A program made the position numbers and the translations under genes. Under the pieces are notes generated by a model, which was given only the letters and a program-made list of their open reading frames with translations, did no database searches and was not told the origin of the DNA. 64,000 nt of DNA from Stenopsyche tienmushanensis (lineage: Eukaryota; Arthropoda; Insecta; Trichoptera; Stenopsychidae), in contig WACJ01000104.1 in assembly GCA_008973525.1 (NCBI GenBank), positions 930,001 to 994,000 of the forward strand, written 5' to 3'. Shown piece after piece: positions 46,014-58,000 of this stretch (positions are counted from its first letter, which is position 1; each line of letters opens with the position of its first letter).

Positions 46014-49000
46014 TTCACAGATACTTGGCTCCTGCTTAGAATTCGCTGGGAGCCCTGTGAGGTATCACAATATAAAATATTACTCAGGTAAGTGGCAATA
46101 TTACTCGTGTTTTTTCATCACAAGGTGTGTATTTACAAAGCTGACAGAACTCTGCTTTCGCAGAGATGTCATTGCAGCAGCCAGACACTTGCCCATGAGA
46201 TTTCTTTTCTTTCTATCAAGTATGATTCCTTTTTTTGAGACTGATTTCAAATAGGTTTTAGTCTGTGCAATCAAGAAAACATTTTAAATAATTAATATGG
46301 GCATCTGTCATGCTTTGGTGAAGGGAATTGTTATCCGCACCATTTTTTCCTGGTAATTTAAAAGTGTTTTTTCTTCATAGGGTTAAACTAGCAGGTTAGT
46401 GATAACATATATTTGTTAAAAATATTTTAAATAAGAAATCGGTACGTTTTTAAATTTGTGATAATCCAGTGTTCAGATAAAACGGAAGAAAAATCCGTAC
46501 CAACCGTCCCTGTGATACTATTTAATGTGATTTACCCTCTTCTGTTTATGTTAATAATATGAAACGACTATAATTCATATTCATTTTCATCTTTGGGGTG
46601 CCTTCAGTGATATATACAAAACACACATTCACACGTCTATCAACGGATAGTATCGACTGATCGCGACTAACCTTCAGCACTGTGAGGGAGGTATTTATTT
46701 TTGTATGAAAGATTTTAGTTTTATGATCATCCCTTATTGTTATATATATATTAGCTTTGATTTCCAATGGATCTTCAGCTTATTAGAGTTCTTGTTTATG
46801 TGTGACTTTCGTGTTTTCTGATCTGACATCAATTGCCCCCTCGGAATATTTGACATTGAGCATTTCAGATTTAAAAAAATTATTTCATACGTGGATCGTT
46901 TGTCAGGTCAGAAGATATTTACAGGCATGAGATCGGGATGCAGTGATATATTTTTAATGTTCTTCTAATATACATTTATTGATTTTATTTGAAATGTTTA
47001 TGATGATGATGATGATGGGCTTGTCGGTCTACTGATAGCGTTCGTACATAGTCTATATTATCCAGTTTGTTGCTGTCATATAATACAAACTTCAGGAACT
47101 TATTGTTGAACATCGTGGTATATTGTGTGGTGCCGCTCATCCTGCTTCACTTATTTGAACACAACTTTGAGGTATTTATTGCATTTAGGAAATATAAACC
47201 AATTTGTATGGACAGCCGTGGAAAGCTGCGTTCGGTGGCTGTGTAATTTACAAAAGCAATAGCGATGCAATATCATCCATCTAAAGTGGTGGATATTTTT
47301 TGAATAATTATTAAAATCCATAATTATTAATATATTTGTATTTATACAGGCAATGCTTTTTAATATGAACACTTATGGTACTCAAAAAACGGGAAACATT
47401 TTTATAATTCGCCTTCCGTGAATATTGTATAATCTATAATGATTCCCGAAATGCCGCATTAATTCCCCACCCCCCCCACGAATCTGTTCACAAACTCTAA
47501 CCCGTCAATGTGGATATTGCCGTCTGCCAATAATAATAACTACATAAATACACACATATACATTCTGTACACTTTTTAAATTTGCTGAACTGGTGACCCT
47601 TGCTGTGGCTCTTATTTACTATTGCTGTTGTTTGGTGGACCTTTGCAGTTGTCAAAATCCAGGTGAGCCTACCTTGATTAATCTCCATACAAGTCCGCCT
47701 AATTTCCGCTGACCGTCCCCCCGCGATGATGCGACTGCCACATATCGAGGTATATTATAACACATTGGAAAGCGATCAGCCTCCGTGTCATTGTTTGCCG
47801 TCGTCGTCGCCGCCGCCTTCGTTGCCGTCGCCGCCCGCCAGCCATCACACAACCGTCAATCGCAATCTTCTCAATCAATTTCAAGGTGACAGCTTCATAC
47901 AAATAAAATTATATTGTGTGTAATCTTTGGTGTAATGATTTTTAAACAAAGAGAAATTGTTACATTTAATTTTTATGTAATATGTGATGCAATTTTGTCT
48001 TATATATGTCGATGAAAATAAAGTTTGTGAAAATGTAGCATTTTCTCCATGAATCCGTGGCTACTAATTAAAGACAGATTTTAAAATATGTGGTGTTTTG
48101 AAGCATTTTATTCTTTTATCCATGACTTCTTAGTGGTTTTTTTTTTGATATGCGACGAGCGAACGTGGAGTTTTTGGCGGTAATTTTAGATTTATAATAG
48201 ATTGTCCGGTCGAAAATGTCGTTTTTCAAATGATAGATTTGAATTCAAATTATTCGGGAAGAATAAAATTAAGTATTTTTGAATTGTTTGCCAAAGAGCT
48301 TTTTTTACTGTTACGATCGAGGGGTTGATTTCATTGACCGCCCCTTTGAAAGTCATTGGCTTTTGTATTCATACACACCACCTTGATTGAGTGCATTTGA
48401 ACACTACTCCGGGAGTATCCGAGTTTGTCTGTTGATTCTCGCATTGATTTGATTACATTTTTAACCTTGGATCACTTTGGACCTTATTTTCTGAACTAAA
48501 TTTTTCATTTTAAATTGTTTAAACCGCCGTAAACATTGACGAAGCGTTCTCCAGATGTTAGTCGACGAATATACAATACGTATGGCGCTGAGATACAACT
48601 GATGATCAAATGTAAGTATGAAAAAAACGACATTTTCAACCTCGATTCCTACGTATTCCATTCGAATTGTATTAAGAGTAAACTCCATTATCGTTCACAC
48701 CACGAATTTGATCACCGAACCTTTGTTATACTGATAAAAATCTGCACTCATTCTGTTGTAGAAAATATGTTCTGTGGATATAGAAAACTTCGATGTAAAA
48801 GGTATTTATATATGAATAAATTTATCCTTCTTAATATTTACGAACTGGGTAATATTTTTATATGAATATTTGTGATGATTAAAATTGTATATTAAACTCA
48901 TATCTATTAATTATTTTTGCAATAATATAGATAGTCAAGATTAACGTTTAGAATTTCTAGTGCAATGTACTGGAATGATTTGCATTAAAGTACTTTTACC

Positions 49001-49620
49001 CCGTAAGGACTATAGTTAGTAAATTTGTGAAATTTGTCGCTCTTTTGCAAAATTCATTAATTTGCACTTAATAATAATAATAATTGAAAGTGATGTAGAA
49101 AAGTCAATAAATAAACGATTTGTGTTCATTCTAAACTGTTTGTTTTATTGAATCGTCAACCAATCTAGTGTTTTAAACCTTACATTACTAAGTAAATAAT
49201 AGACATTGTCTGTACTGATTTGAGACTTACATTTTCAGAAGTCAATAGAACGATGATAACATTCAGATCTTACATATATATATATATATTTATATAATTA
49301 ATCAATAATTATTTAACATCACATATGTTGTCGACCGGATATTTGTCATCTATAATAATACATACATACATACATATACAGAGTAAAATCCCGTTATCCA
49401 GCATACATTAAAGGAACATATAGGATATGTTCGATCAAATACGACACTCACTTTATTAGTAGATCCTATGTAACATTTTATATTCATCCTACTACATATT
49501 ATATATTTAAACATCTATTTTTTGTATTGCTATGTGTTCAATCAATAAAGGCATTTCAAACAAAAATGTGTGAATGATTCTGATGTAAATGAATTTGTAT
49601 ATAAAACGGCTTTTTGTGAC
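46014..49620. other. LUC7L3 downstream region, no recognised gene
   Basis: Starts as LUC7L3 3'UTR. A GATGAT microsatellite lies at 46999-47016. A CpG- and CCG-rich patch at 47690-47900 has a Pro/Ser-rich 65-codon plus frame and a matching antisense frame, both probably compositional. AAAATAAAG at 48015-48023 is a possible polyadenylation signal. The remainder is AT-rich with few dispersed repeats. Confidence 0.35.
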
Positions 49621-49625
49621 TTTAC

Positions 49626-49701
49626 AATGTCGACCCTCCTATAGCGTCTTTTACGTAAGCCTTTGTGTGTCCTTATCTCGACGCTATAAAAGGGTTGACT
49701 G
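49626..49701. mobile_element. Tigger/pogo-like mini-MITE
   Basis: 76 bp: TGTCGACCCTCCTATAGCGT at the left, and GACGCTATAAAAGGGTTGACTG at the right followed by TA. The ends are near-perfect inverted copies with almost no interior. It belongs to the family at 13221 and 23365. Confidence 0.6.
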
Positions 49702-50071
49702 TATTCTGTTATAACATTATAATTAAAATGAACCGAAATAAAATTCAGCTAGACAACGCAATTATTATATTAAATTTAATATTAAATTATTATAATTTAT
49801 TTATTTTATTGGCTTTTGGATTGTACGCATGAATGAAATTCTATTATGCCAGATAATCGGGCTTTCACTGTGTATTTTCCGATAGTTATTGCTATACAAA
49901 AATAATTTAACGGCTGCCGAATCATTTTTAATGCGTTCAGGGCTTGAAAAGTACGCTCAAGAAAATAGTGCCGGTTTTAAAAATAAACAATGAACATAAT
50001 TTGTCAAGCCCTATTTATGTTTAACGACTGAAATGTATGTATCGATATTGATTGCTATGATAGTAACGAGT

Positions 50072-50139
50072 CGTCGACCCTCCTATAATGTCTACGAATT
50101 AAATGCGTATACATTTTGACGCTATAGAAGGGTTGACTG
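50072..50139. mobile_element. Tigger/pogo-like mini-MITE
   Basis: 68 bp: CGTCGACCCTCCTATAATGT and GACGCTATAGAAGGGTTGAC as inverted ends, followed by TG and TA. An isolated right end of the same family is at 54832-54854. Confidence 0.6.
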
Positions 50140-50144
50140 TATTT

Positions 50145-51295
50145 TAATTGTATTTGTCAACATGTGAAGAAGTTCAATGGCCTTTTATTGTTATTTTTAT
50201 ATAGTTATATGAACCCGGAGAGTAGATATTGGTCTACAATCCGTTAAACTGCGGGGAAAGGGAGAGTATGTACACACGATGTTCATATATTTTTTTTTTA
50301 CAAAAGAAAGGCACAGATTGGGAACGTTTTACATGAATTGAGACTGAAAGTTAGAGCTAATTATTGACATTTTACAGTATAACATTTTTGCAAGTCTTAA
50401 CTCACAGCTAATTGATGTTTTTATTTTTAAATTCACCATTTTCGCGATGGAAAGATTTTGAATATTATCATAATAATAATGAAGATTTATTATTGAGGTG
50501 TCACACATTTATTGATATTAAAGTCTTTATTTCCCTAAAGCATATTGTCTCATCCGCAGCAATAATTTCAAAATTCCACCTTCAGAGTTTAAATACACTA
50601 AATAGTACATCGCGTTACGCGCGAGAAGAAAAGTCGTCGCATAGATCGTTATTCGATTTCCGCTGAATCAATATTTTTATAATATCGCCGATAAGAACAT
50701 TATTGCGCTGGAGATGCGCGGAAATAAAATAACGAACTTTACATGACGACGCAATCTTCAAACTTAAGAATAAACATGATTACACAACGTCGAAGAAATG
50801 ATTTTTTACTAATATGGCACTGGAGATAATCAAATTAAATATATAGATTTAAATTTATCTTAGTTGTTTTCTTAAACAATTCTATAGCATTGAATATCAC
50901 AGATTTACAATTAAAGAGTTTTAACGATAATGTCCAAAAATATATGCAGAAAATACAGTTAAAACTACACAATAATATTTGTCTCAAGACTGTCGTTCCA
51001 CTTTGTAATTGATTGACTACGAATTACTTAAACGTTAATGTTGTACATAGATCTAACGAAAAATAGAAACACTTTGAACTAAACGTACGCACAAGTCCAG
51101 TAATTTTCTTTTTTCTAATATTTATATAATACTTATTGAAATACAAATATATATATATATTTTTAGGCAATAAAATTATGCATATATTTGCTTTTATCAT
51201 TTTATGTCGCTATTATAACACATGTAAGAATTAAGTGAAAAGGCATTGAATATGCAGAGATTGTCAATTTGGTTTGTTTCCCGTAGATATTAACC
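50145..51295. other. AT-rich, no recognised gene
   Basis: No frame above 85 codons and no recognised repeat. It and 51400-53000 lie downstream of the calcium-channel stop on that gene's strand, so a long 3'UTR is possible. Confidence 0.3.
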
Positions 51296-51297
51296 CC

Positions 51298-51394
51298 GGA
51301 TCACTAATCATTAGTCTCAAACTACAATCTTGACGAATCTTTACTGTTCAGGGTACTCACTGCGTGTGTTTGACGATGCAATTATTGATCCGGG
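51298..51394. mobile_element. short TIR element (CTAATCATTAGTCT), copy 2
   Basis: Starts CGGATCACTAATCATTAGTC and ends ATTATTGATCCGGG, so the ends GGATCA.../...TGATCC are inverted. The interior is diverged from the copies at 27287 and 53008. Confidence 0.5.
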
Positions 51395-51399
51395 ATTAA

Positions 51400-53005
51400 A
51401 TTGAGCGCATCCTATATGAAAGCTTTTTTTAATATTCATCAATATGTTGTTTTTATCATTGCGACGTGTTATCATTAATTTAAATCTGATGTATTTTACG
51501 ATTGATAAAATTACTGTCATTGTATAGATCCTGTTTTACAACGTGAATTGAACGACGTTAAAATAAGCTCTCACATAATTTACACTTTGTTATATTGTTT
51601 CATACGAATAACGTAGATCTTATAAGCTCAAAATGTTTGTCTACGCTTTAACGGTATTGTAGATCAATTATATTTTTGCAATATTGCCGACTAATCTCTC
51701 TACGAAGAGCGTGACATTCGTCGCCGTTCATTCCGAATTCACAGCCGCTTGTCTAATAATGTACGCGTGTAATACTGTCTCGACAAATATCTATATTTTA
51801 TTCGTAATGAATTTCTCTAATAAACTAAGCAGCGCATTCGACACGGCATATAATTTTTAATAATTTCAACATTCTTAGATTCTGCTATTTCATTTTAATA
51901 TTTTAAAAATATATATATTTATGCATTCTAATTACACACAATTATTCGCTATGCGTTCACTTGTAATATTGTAACATTGTAACATTTTATAGTCTATGTT
52001 CTTTGAATTGTTTTAATAGTTACATTTTGCGCAATCAGAATTGACGAGATGACGAGGTTAAGAGAATTTAATATATATTCAATCGCGCATTGATTGATCC
52101 AGTGAAAATATGCACGCACACGATCCGTGTTCGTTAAATTATGTTTCAATTAAATCCGACGAATAAACATACCGTTGGAACGTGCGCGTTACAAAATCAA
52201 GCGTTAATATTGTATTACTGCTTTTATTATTTAAACATACGTCTGTATATTGTTTTAATAATTTGACGATGACCGATATTTTTATTTGCGTTGTGTGAAT
52301 GTAGGAACTCGGTGGATAATAGTGTTATAGAAAGATTAGCATGCGTCATAAGAAGCCCGTCTATTTTTATAATTTTAATTCCGTACTGTATTTTTATGCG
52401 TTATTTAAAAACAAAAAACTGGATTGCTTGCGTGTATCGATCCGTGCAATTGAATTGAATTGTTAATTCCATGCAAACAAGTTGAATATATATATATAAA
52501 TGGTGAAATCAATAGTTTAAAATTCTGTAAAGATAATTCAATACAAAAATATTTTTTGTACACATATGTATAGAAAAAAGTACGTAAAAACATTATAGAA
52601 ATTTTAGTCAGAGTAAACGGCTAATATACAATAATAATTATATTGCTTATTCATATTCGACATTGTCTCGCTTTTGTAACATCATCTAATTGTCCACAAT
52701 GACTTATAGATAGACCGCTCTCGTTAGACATCTTACGCGTTAACATTATTAATGATAATTCTCACTTGCATGTTTTTCGAGCACTTTGATAATCCTCTCA
52801 CAATACACGATATTTATATAAAAATTATAATTTTTTTCTTGGAAATAATGCACCATGATTCACTTATCCATATACAAAATGATATTTAACGTCGTATCAC
52901 TTTTTTCGTACTGTCTTGCGCAGTTCTAATTTAATTTGAAGCAGGCCGACCGTGCAATATTCATAATCATACAGATAACGAAAATTCCTACTTCAGTTTT
53001 AAACC
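51400..53005. other. AT-rich, no recognised gene
   Basis: No recognised frame or dispersed repeat; short AT microsatellites occur near 51910 and 52487. It is notably repeat-poor compared with 1-39 kb. Confidence 0.3.
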
Positions 53006-53007
53006 CA

Positions 53008-53097
53008 GATCACTAATCATTAGTCTCGCAGACTACAGGTTCGGAACGCATTCGTCGAATCGTCGAACAGTGTAACTCGAAAATATGATTAGTAATC
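53008..53097. mobile_element. short TIR element (CTAATCATTAGTCT), copy 3
   Basis: Starts AGATCACTAATCATTAGTCT and ends AATATGATTAGTAATCT, matching 27287-27388 through GCATTCGTCG and GTGTAACTCGAAAATATG. It abuts the pogo-like element at 53109. Confidence 0.55.
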
Positions 53098-53369
53098 TTA
53101 AGGTAGTACAGTCGACTTGCGGTAATCTGGTCCCGATCTAATCCGGCGCCCCCCTGTAATCCGACATGCCAATACAAGTATAATCCAAACGTTTATTCAA
53201 AAGTGGTGAGATGAAAACTCTTAAGAAAGTTAAACATCCAGAGGCAGAGATTTATAAAATATTTCTGGGTTTATACTGGACATGAAAGTAAAGTTGTTTT
53301 ACTCCAATTCTTGCGTCCACTTGTGCTTTGAGCGCAGTGGGAAACTAGCTAAAGATTCTAATTTAACTT

Positions 53370-53640
53370 AACGAAGAAAGCCCTGGGGATACATTCCCCC
53401 CCAAAACTTTTAGATGTTCTAAAACCGGAGGGAATACCAACAATTCGGACCGGTGTCCAACCGGTCCGAATTTCGGATCACTGACACAACGAAAAAGCGC
53501 CTCACGATCGGACGACCTGCCCGAATATGTCCACAGAACGTGGCATGCGTCCATAAATGGATTGATACTCAGATCGGGGAAAGTTTAAATCTAAAAGCAA
53601 CGAGGCCCCAAACTGTGAGGAATTGGGACGTCCAATGATC
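53370..53640 (-). pseudogene. R1-like LINE tail fragment
   Basis: Minus strand reads HVLWTYSGRSSDREALFRCV then SDPKFGPVGHRSELL, the closest to an intact tail of this family apart from 54320-54537. The HVLWTC...REALxRRV...PVGH block ends ORF2. Confidence 0.6.
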
Positions 53641-53683
53641 CAGAACGACCCAGCGATATCTCACTTGATTTGAGGTGGTCCTT

Positions 53684-53825
53684 TAGTAATCCCTTTAATG
53701 GGACCATTGCCAACCATTTTACATGGTTTTTCATAGCGAATGTGTTTTAAAAATGTGATCGCCAGCCACACCTATAGATTTGAAACCAAAATGATTGAAT
53801 TACGAGTCCAATCGCTTAACCGCGA
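53684..53825. repeat. companion repeat of the R1-like family
   Basis: ATCCCTTTAATGGGACCATT, ACATGGTTTTTCATAGCG and ATGATTGAATTACGAGTCCA match 23726-23960 and 43883-44030. Confidence 0.5.
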
Positions 53826-54537
53826 CTACAAACTTAAGAACGGTCATCGGCAAAGCCGCGAGATGTCAAGATTGTGGGTCTGAATGGGAACTATCCTCCA
53901 GGAGGATGAGAATCGCATACGAGGCTATTTATGTAAGTATTACTGCTTATGGGGCAGGGGAGTGGGCCAACAGACTTTCCAGATGGCGAACGGAGCGTAG
54001 TCTGAGATAGACAGCAGCGTGTCGAACGACGGTCACAGATAGCCTCCCCTTGGACCTGCAGCTGTAGGTCAGCGCGGTCGTGCATCGCTGGAGGATGGGT
54101 CTGTGACCGTCCCACTTTCAGTGGGGTGCATCTCAGTCAATGCAGAGGAGGCGAATTCCAGTTTAAAGACGAAATCAAGAAATGGGCAAAAGATGCTGCC
54201 GCAAAAGAATGGCAATGTGGCGTGGCGTCCGATAAGGGGCGTCACCTCTTCCAATTTTTCAGATCCGTCGAGAGCAGGAGGAAGGCGCACTGGGTAAACA
54301 TCAGCCACTGGACGTCCCAATTTCTGACGGGACACGGTCATTTCAGTGCCAAATTAATGGGACTGGGCCGCGCGGATAGAGCGGATAGTCTGTGCACTGC
54401 ACCTAGCATGTCCGCAGGTCACATTCTGTGGACATGCGAAGGTATGGCTTCCAAAAGAGAGGCGCTTCTGTGCCGTGTCCGTGGGCCTTGTGAGGAGCCC
54501 GTGGGGCACAGAGATCTGGTAACCCAGCTTGGATAAA
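53795..54537 (+). pseudogene. R1-clade LINE ORF2, C-terminal third
   Basis: The longest copy of this family. It reads RIAYEAIYVSITAYGAGEWA at about 53905-53965, the post-RT region of R1-clade LINEs. After a frameshift it reads HWVNISHWTSQFLTGHGHFS then LMGLGRADRADSLC, GHILWTCEGMASKREALLCR and PVGHRDLV. The FLTGHG.F block with a Cys...His...Cys knuckle is characteristic. At least two frame changes and stops are present, so it is inactive. Confidence 0.7.
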
Positions 54538-54539
54538 AA

Positions 54540-55095
54540 AACCAAACCTCGGGGGACATTAAATTAGTTTTACACTAAATTGTGTAGTTTGACGCAAGAG
54601 CTGTTGTAGCATAGTTTATTTATTTAAATAAACAAATAAGCTGTTGTAACATAGTTTATGCGGGTAAATGCTCGGGAATGTGCCCCCCCCTTTTTTTTTT
54701 AATCAGATGTCCATCCAGGGGGTTTTTAGTGAAATGTGTTTCCTTTTCAGCCTTTCCTTGGGTCCATTAGATAACATGGCTAAGAAATAAAAATAAATCT
54801 ATGAATAATTTGATAAATTTGATAATAGAAATAGACGTTATAAAAGGGTTGACTGTATTCTTTTCGAAAAGTTTCGGATTACAAGGGGTCGGGGGCGGTA
54901 CTCTATAGTCCGACAGATTGGATTGGTTTGTCGGATTACCGCGCGTCGACTGCATGTTACCAATTCGCTAACATTGCAGCATTACCTAATTTAATTTTAC
55001 GACCCAAACTCGTGGACTGAAATACGAATGTCGTTACAAAAATATACTTTTAAACTACAAATACGTGTCTGAAATATTTTGCAGTCGGCCAACAA
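54540..55095. other. channel 3' flank
   Basis: Contains a locally repeated AGCTGTTGTARCATAGTTTA pair (54599-54660), the right half of the pogo-like element, and the first bases after the calcium-channel stop on its strand. No gene. Confidence 0.4.
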
Positions 55096-55099
55096 CAAA

Positions 55100-58000
55100 C
55101 TAAGAGCTACTAGTAACTTTATTTTCCATGTCATTTCCATCTTTCTCCTCACCGCACACTATTATCAAACAGTCTAAATCGTCACCGTCATTAATGCTGT
55201 TTGTCTTGTCGACTATTGCCGTCGACGCACTGTTATTTGTATTACCCTGCTCATCACTGGTTTCTTCGTATGATTCTGAGCTTCGCTGCCCTAGTAGAAA
55301 TTCGCCTGATTCACCGCTGGTGCTGAAGTTGGCGGCCGACATTCTATCGGCGCTCAAGTGTCTATCGTTCTTCGGTCTGCTCTGTAAAGGAACTATTGCA
55401 GTTGCGTTTTCTTCTTTCGGAGTCTGACAGCTTTCTATGAGTACTTGGGTTGTACCATGGGTGATTGAAGTAGACGTGAATAAACTATCTGGCTTCATCA
55501 AGTCTATTTTCCGTCTTTCCGCTATTACTTTTCGTACATTCTCTTCTTCTGATATTTCCGGGGTGGTAAAGTTGCTTTCTTTTATTTTTATATTGCTAGT
55601 CGATTGCAGGGATGAACTTTCATTTGAATTTGGAGCTTCTGTAGGCGGTTGAGTTTGCATTTCGATCTGTGGAGGTGTTGAAGGTGATGTTAATTTAAAT
55701 TTATTTGCATCTTGATTGTGAGATGATGAAGAGCTTAGATTTACTTGGGACGTTCTAAGCTCGGAAGGCAATTCTACTCTTAAAAATGGTAGATTTGCAT
55801 TCAATTGATTATCGTAAGTAGTCGTTGGCAGAAGAAGACTTGACTCTTCTAGACTGTCATTGTCTATCGCGGCTTGCTTAAATAAATGTTTGGTGCTGCC
55901 GTACATTTTGTGTGATGGTCGAGTATTTTTGGGTACGTTTAAGAAACTTGCTGGATTTTCTTGTTCAGGTTTTAATAAGCAAACATGTTCACATGTAGAA
56001 CTTTCATTTTTATGCTTCCTTTTATACAAGGAACCTTCGCGTTTCAGTGTTACGCTTGCGTCTTCCGGATCGTTCTGTGTAGTAATCGGCGGAGGTTTGT
56101 ACTGTGGTTTGTTTGAAATGTCTTTTTCAATTTCTGTTATAATTGCTATCCTTTCACCGCTTCTTTCATCATCTTCGTCTATGAAACATGGCTCCTCTTC
56201 GTACAAAACGTTTGTTGTTGAATTATTTTTGTCTTGCATAGTCTCTGAAGTTATTGAATCCATTCGTTTTCGTAATCTTCTATTATGATAAGATTCCGTC
56301 GATGATTCCCTGGTGAGATGGCTTCTTCTTGTGTGATATGATTCCGTCGAAGATTCTCTGCCTAAAAGTCGCTTTATTTGGTAAGAATCTATTGATTGAT
56401 CTCTGGAGAGACGTCGTCGACTGTGATAAGATTCCGTCGATGCTTCCCTTGAAAGGAATCCTCTTGGATGATCCAGAGATCGAGCGGTAAGAGTAGCAGA
56501 TAAGCGCGGAGCATGAAGAGTTTGACGACGAGCACCATGGTATTGAATTCTCCTCAAGGCTGCTCTTGATGTAAGAGGACTTCCTCCATATAGTTGAATC
56601 GAGTTGCGACCACTTGGAGCTGAGTATATGAAATCCGAGGGTAGTGAATTGACCTTTGAAAAAAGAAAATGAATCATTAGATAAGAACACTTTAAATTAA
56701 ATGATTCAAACGAATATTTACTGCATAATTGTAAATACTAAATGGGGACATTTTGGGAAGCGGTGGGGTCGAGAAAACGTAGAAAGAAATCGACATCGTA
56801 GTACGCGAGGCTGCGTCGGAATGGAGTAAGGCTGAATTGGCGCCATGGGTCTACTCTTCCACGGGTGTCAGATTGGATGCCTACATCTGTGCGATGAGGG
56901 AGACAAAGCATAATCTTCTTGTTGGTCGGTGGACCATTCCTGCTACTTTGAGCGAGTTTGAGATCAGTATGCGTGGTCTTCAGGGAAGGAAAAACCGCAG
57001 GGGTGGACGACATCCCTTTGGAGTTCTTGAAATGAGGAGGATGCCCTATGCTTGAGATTATATAGCTTCGTCATGTCAATAAGATAGATCAATAGATATT
57101 GGTTATAAACTATTTTTTAAAACTGATTGGTGGTCTGTCGCCCGTCGAGGAGCAACTTCTCGGAGAGTGTGCTCCAGTGTGGGTTAAGACCGGGCAGGTC
57201 TCCGGTGGACCAACTTTTTGTAATAAAACTATTCTTGTAAAAGATATGGGAATACGGTGTCAAATCCCACCACATTTTCATTGATTTTTGCAGGGTTTAC
57301 GACAGCATCAACCTGGAAAAAATTTGGAGGGCTATGTTGGAGTTGGGTAGGTCGAGTGGCAGCAGACGCATCGGAAGATCATGTCTACTCTGGGATAAAC
57401 AGGTAGACTTAGACACCGCACGTCTGGGTCTGGGCAATTGGAGGGAGGAGACTCAGGACAGACGGAAATGGTCAAGACTCATATAGGGCTGTGTGAGCCA
57501 TATAAGTTTGTAATTAAATATTTAAGTACTTTTTTCAGAGGTCGCATAGGTCTAGTGACTGTAGATTCCAATTCCAATGCGAGACAAAGTGCTTGATCTT
57601 CCTGATCCTCTTGCTCCCGTTCTAATTCCCGTTCTAATTCTACTTCCATATCCATTTCATCCTCCATTTGCTTGTGCGATTCTTCTAGGTGTTTCATAAG
57701 TACCTGCAAATAAAACGGAAAGCAATTATGCAAGTGTTTATGAATTTTTACTGCGAATCTAAACTCAGTTATACTCACAGCTACGACAACATTCACTAAA
57801 ACGAATTGAGCCATCAGAACAAATATAACAAAAAATATAGGCGCTATAACAGTGGACACGCAACAGTTTTTTACGCAATCCACTGTACTGTCACATTCTT
57901 CACGTAGAGTGTCTTTCATGATTCCATTCCAATTATCACCAGTGGCCACACGAAAAAGTGTCAAAAAAGCCATCCCGAAATTGGCAAAATGAGCATGTTC

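Larger units (their letters stand above)
53109..54952. mobile_element. pogo-like element with nested LINE pieces
   Basis: Left end TA then CAGTCGACTTGCGGTAATCT; right end GGATTACCGCGCGTCGACTG. These are inverted copies sharing CAGTCGAC...GCGGTAATC. Sub-terminal AATCCGACATGCC and GTAGTCCGACAGATTGGA-type words also mirror each other. No pogo transposase is visible. The inside is occupied by R1-like LINE fragments, a companion repeat and a mini-MITE end at 54832. Nested insertion into a MITE, or a chance pairing of two solo ends, both fit. Confidence 0.5.

Noticed and set aside
55128..56288. Several plus-strand frames up to 142 codons
   Set aside because: They lie opposite the long last exon of the calcium channel, which has clear homology-based support on the minus strand.
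57099..57284. 62-codon frame considered as a nested host gene
   Set aside because: It aligns by motif order with the RTE reverse transcriptase relic and is flanked by more of the same element.
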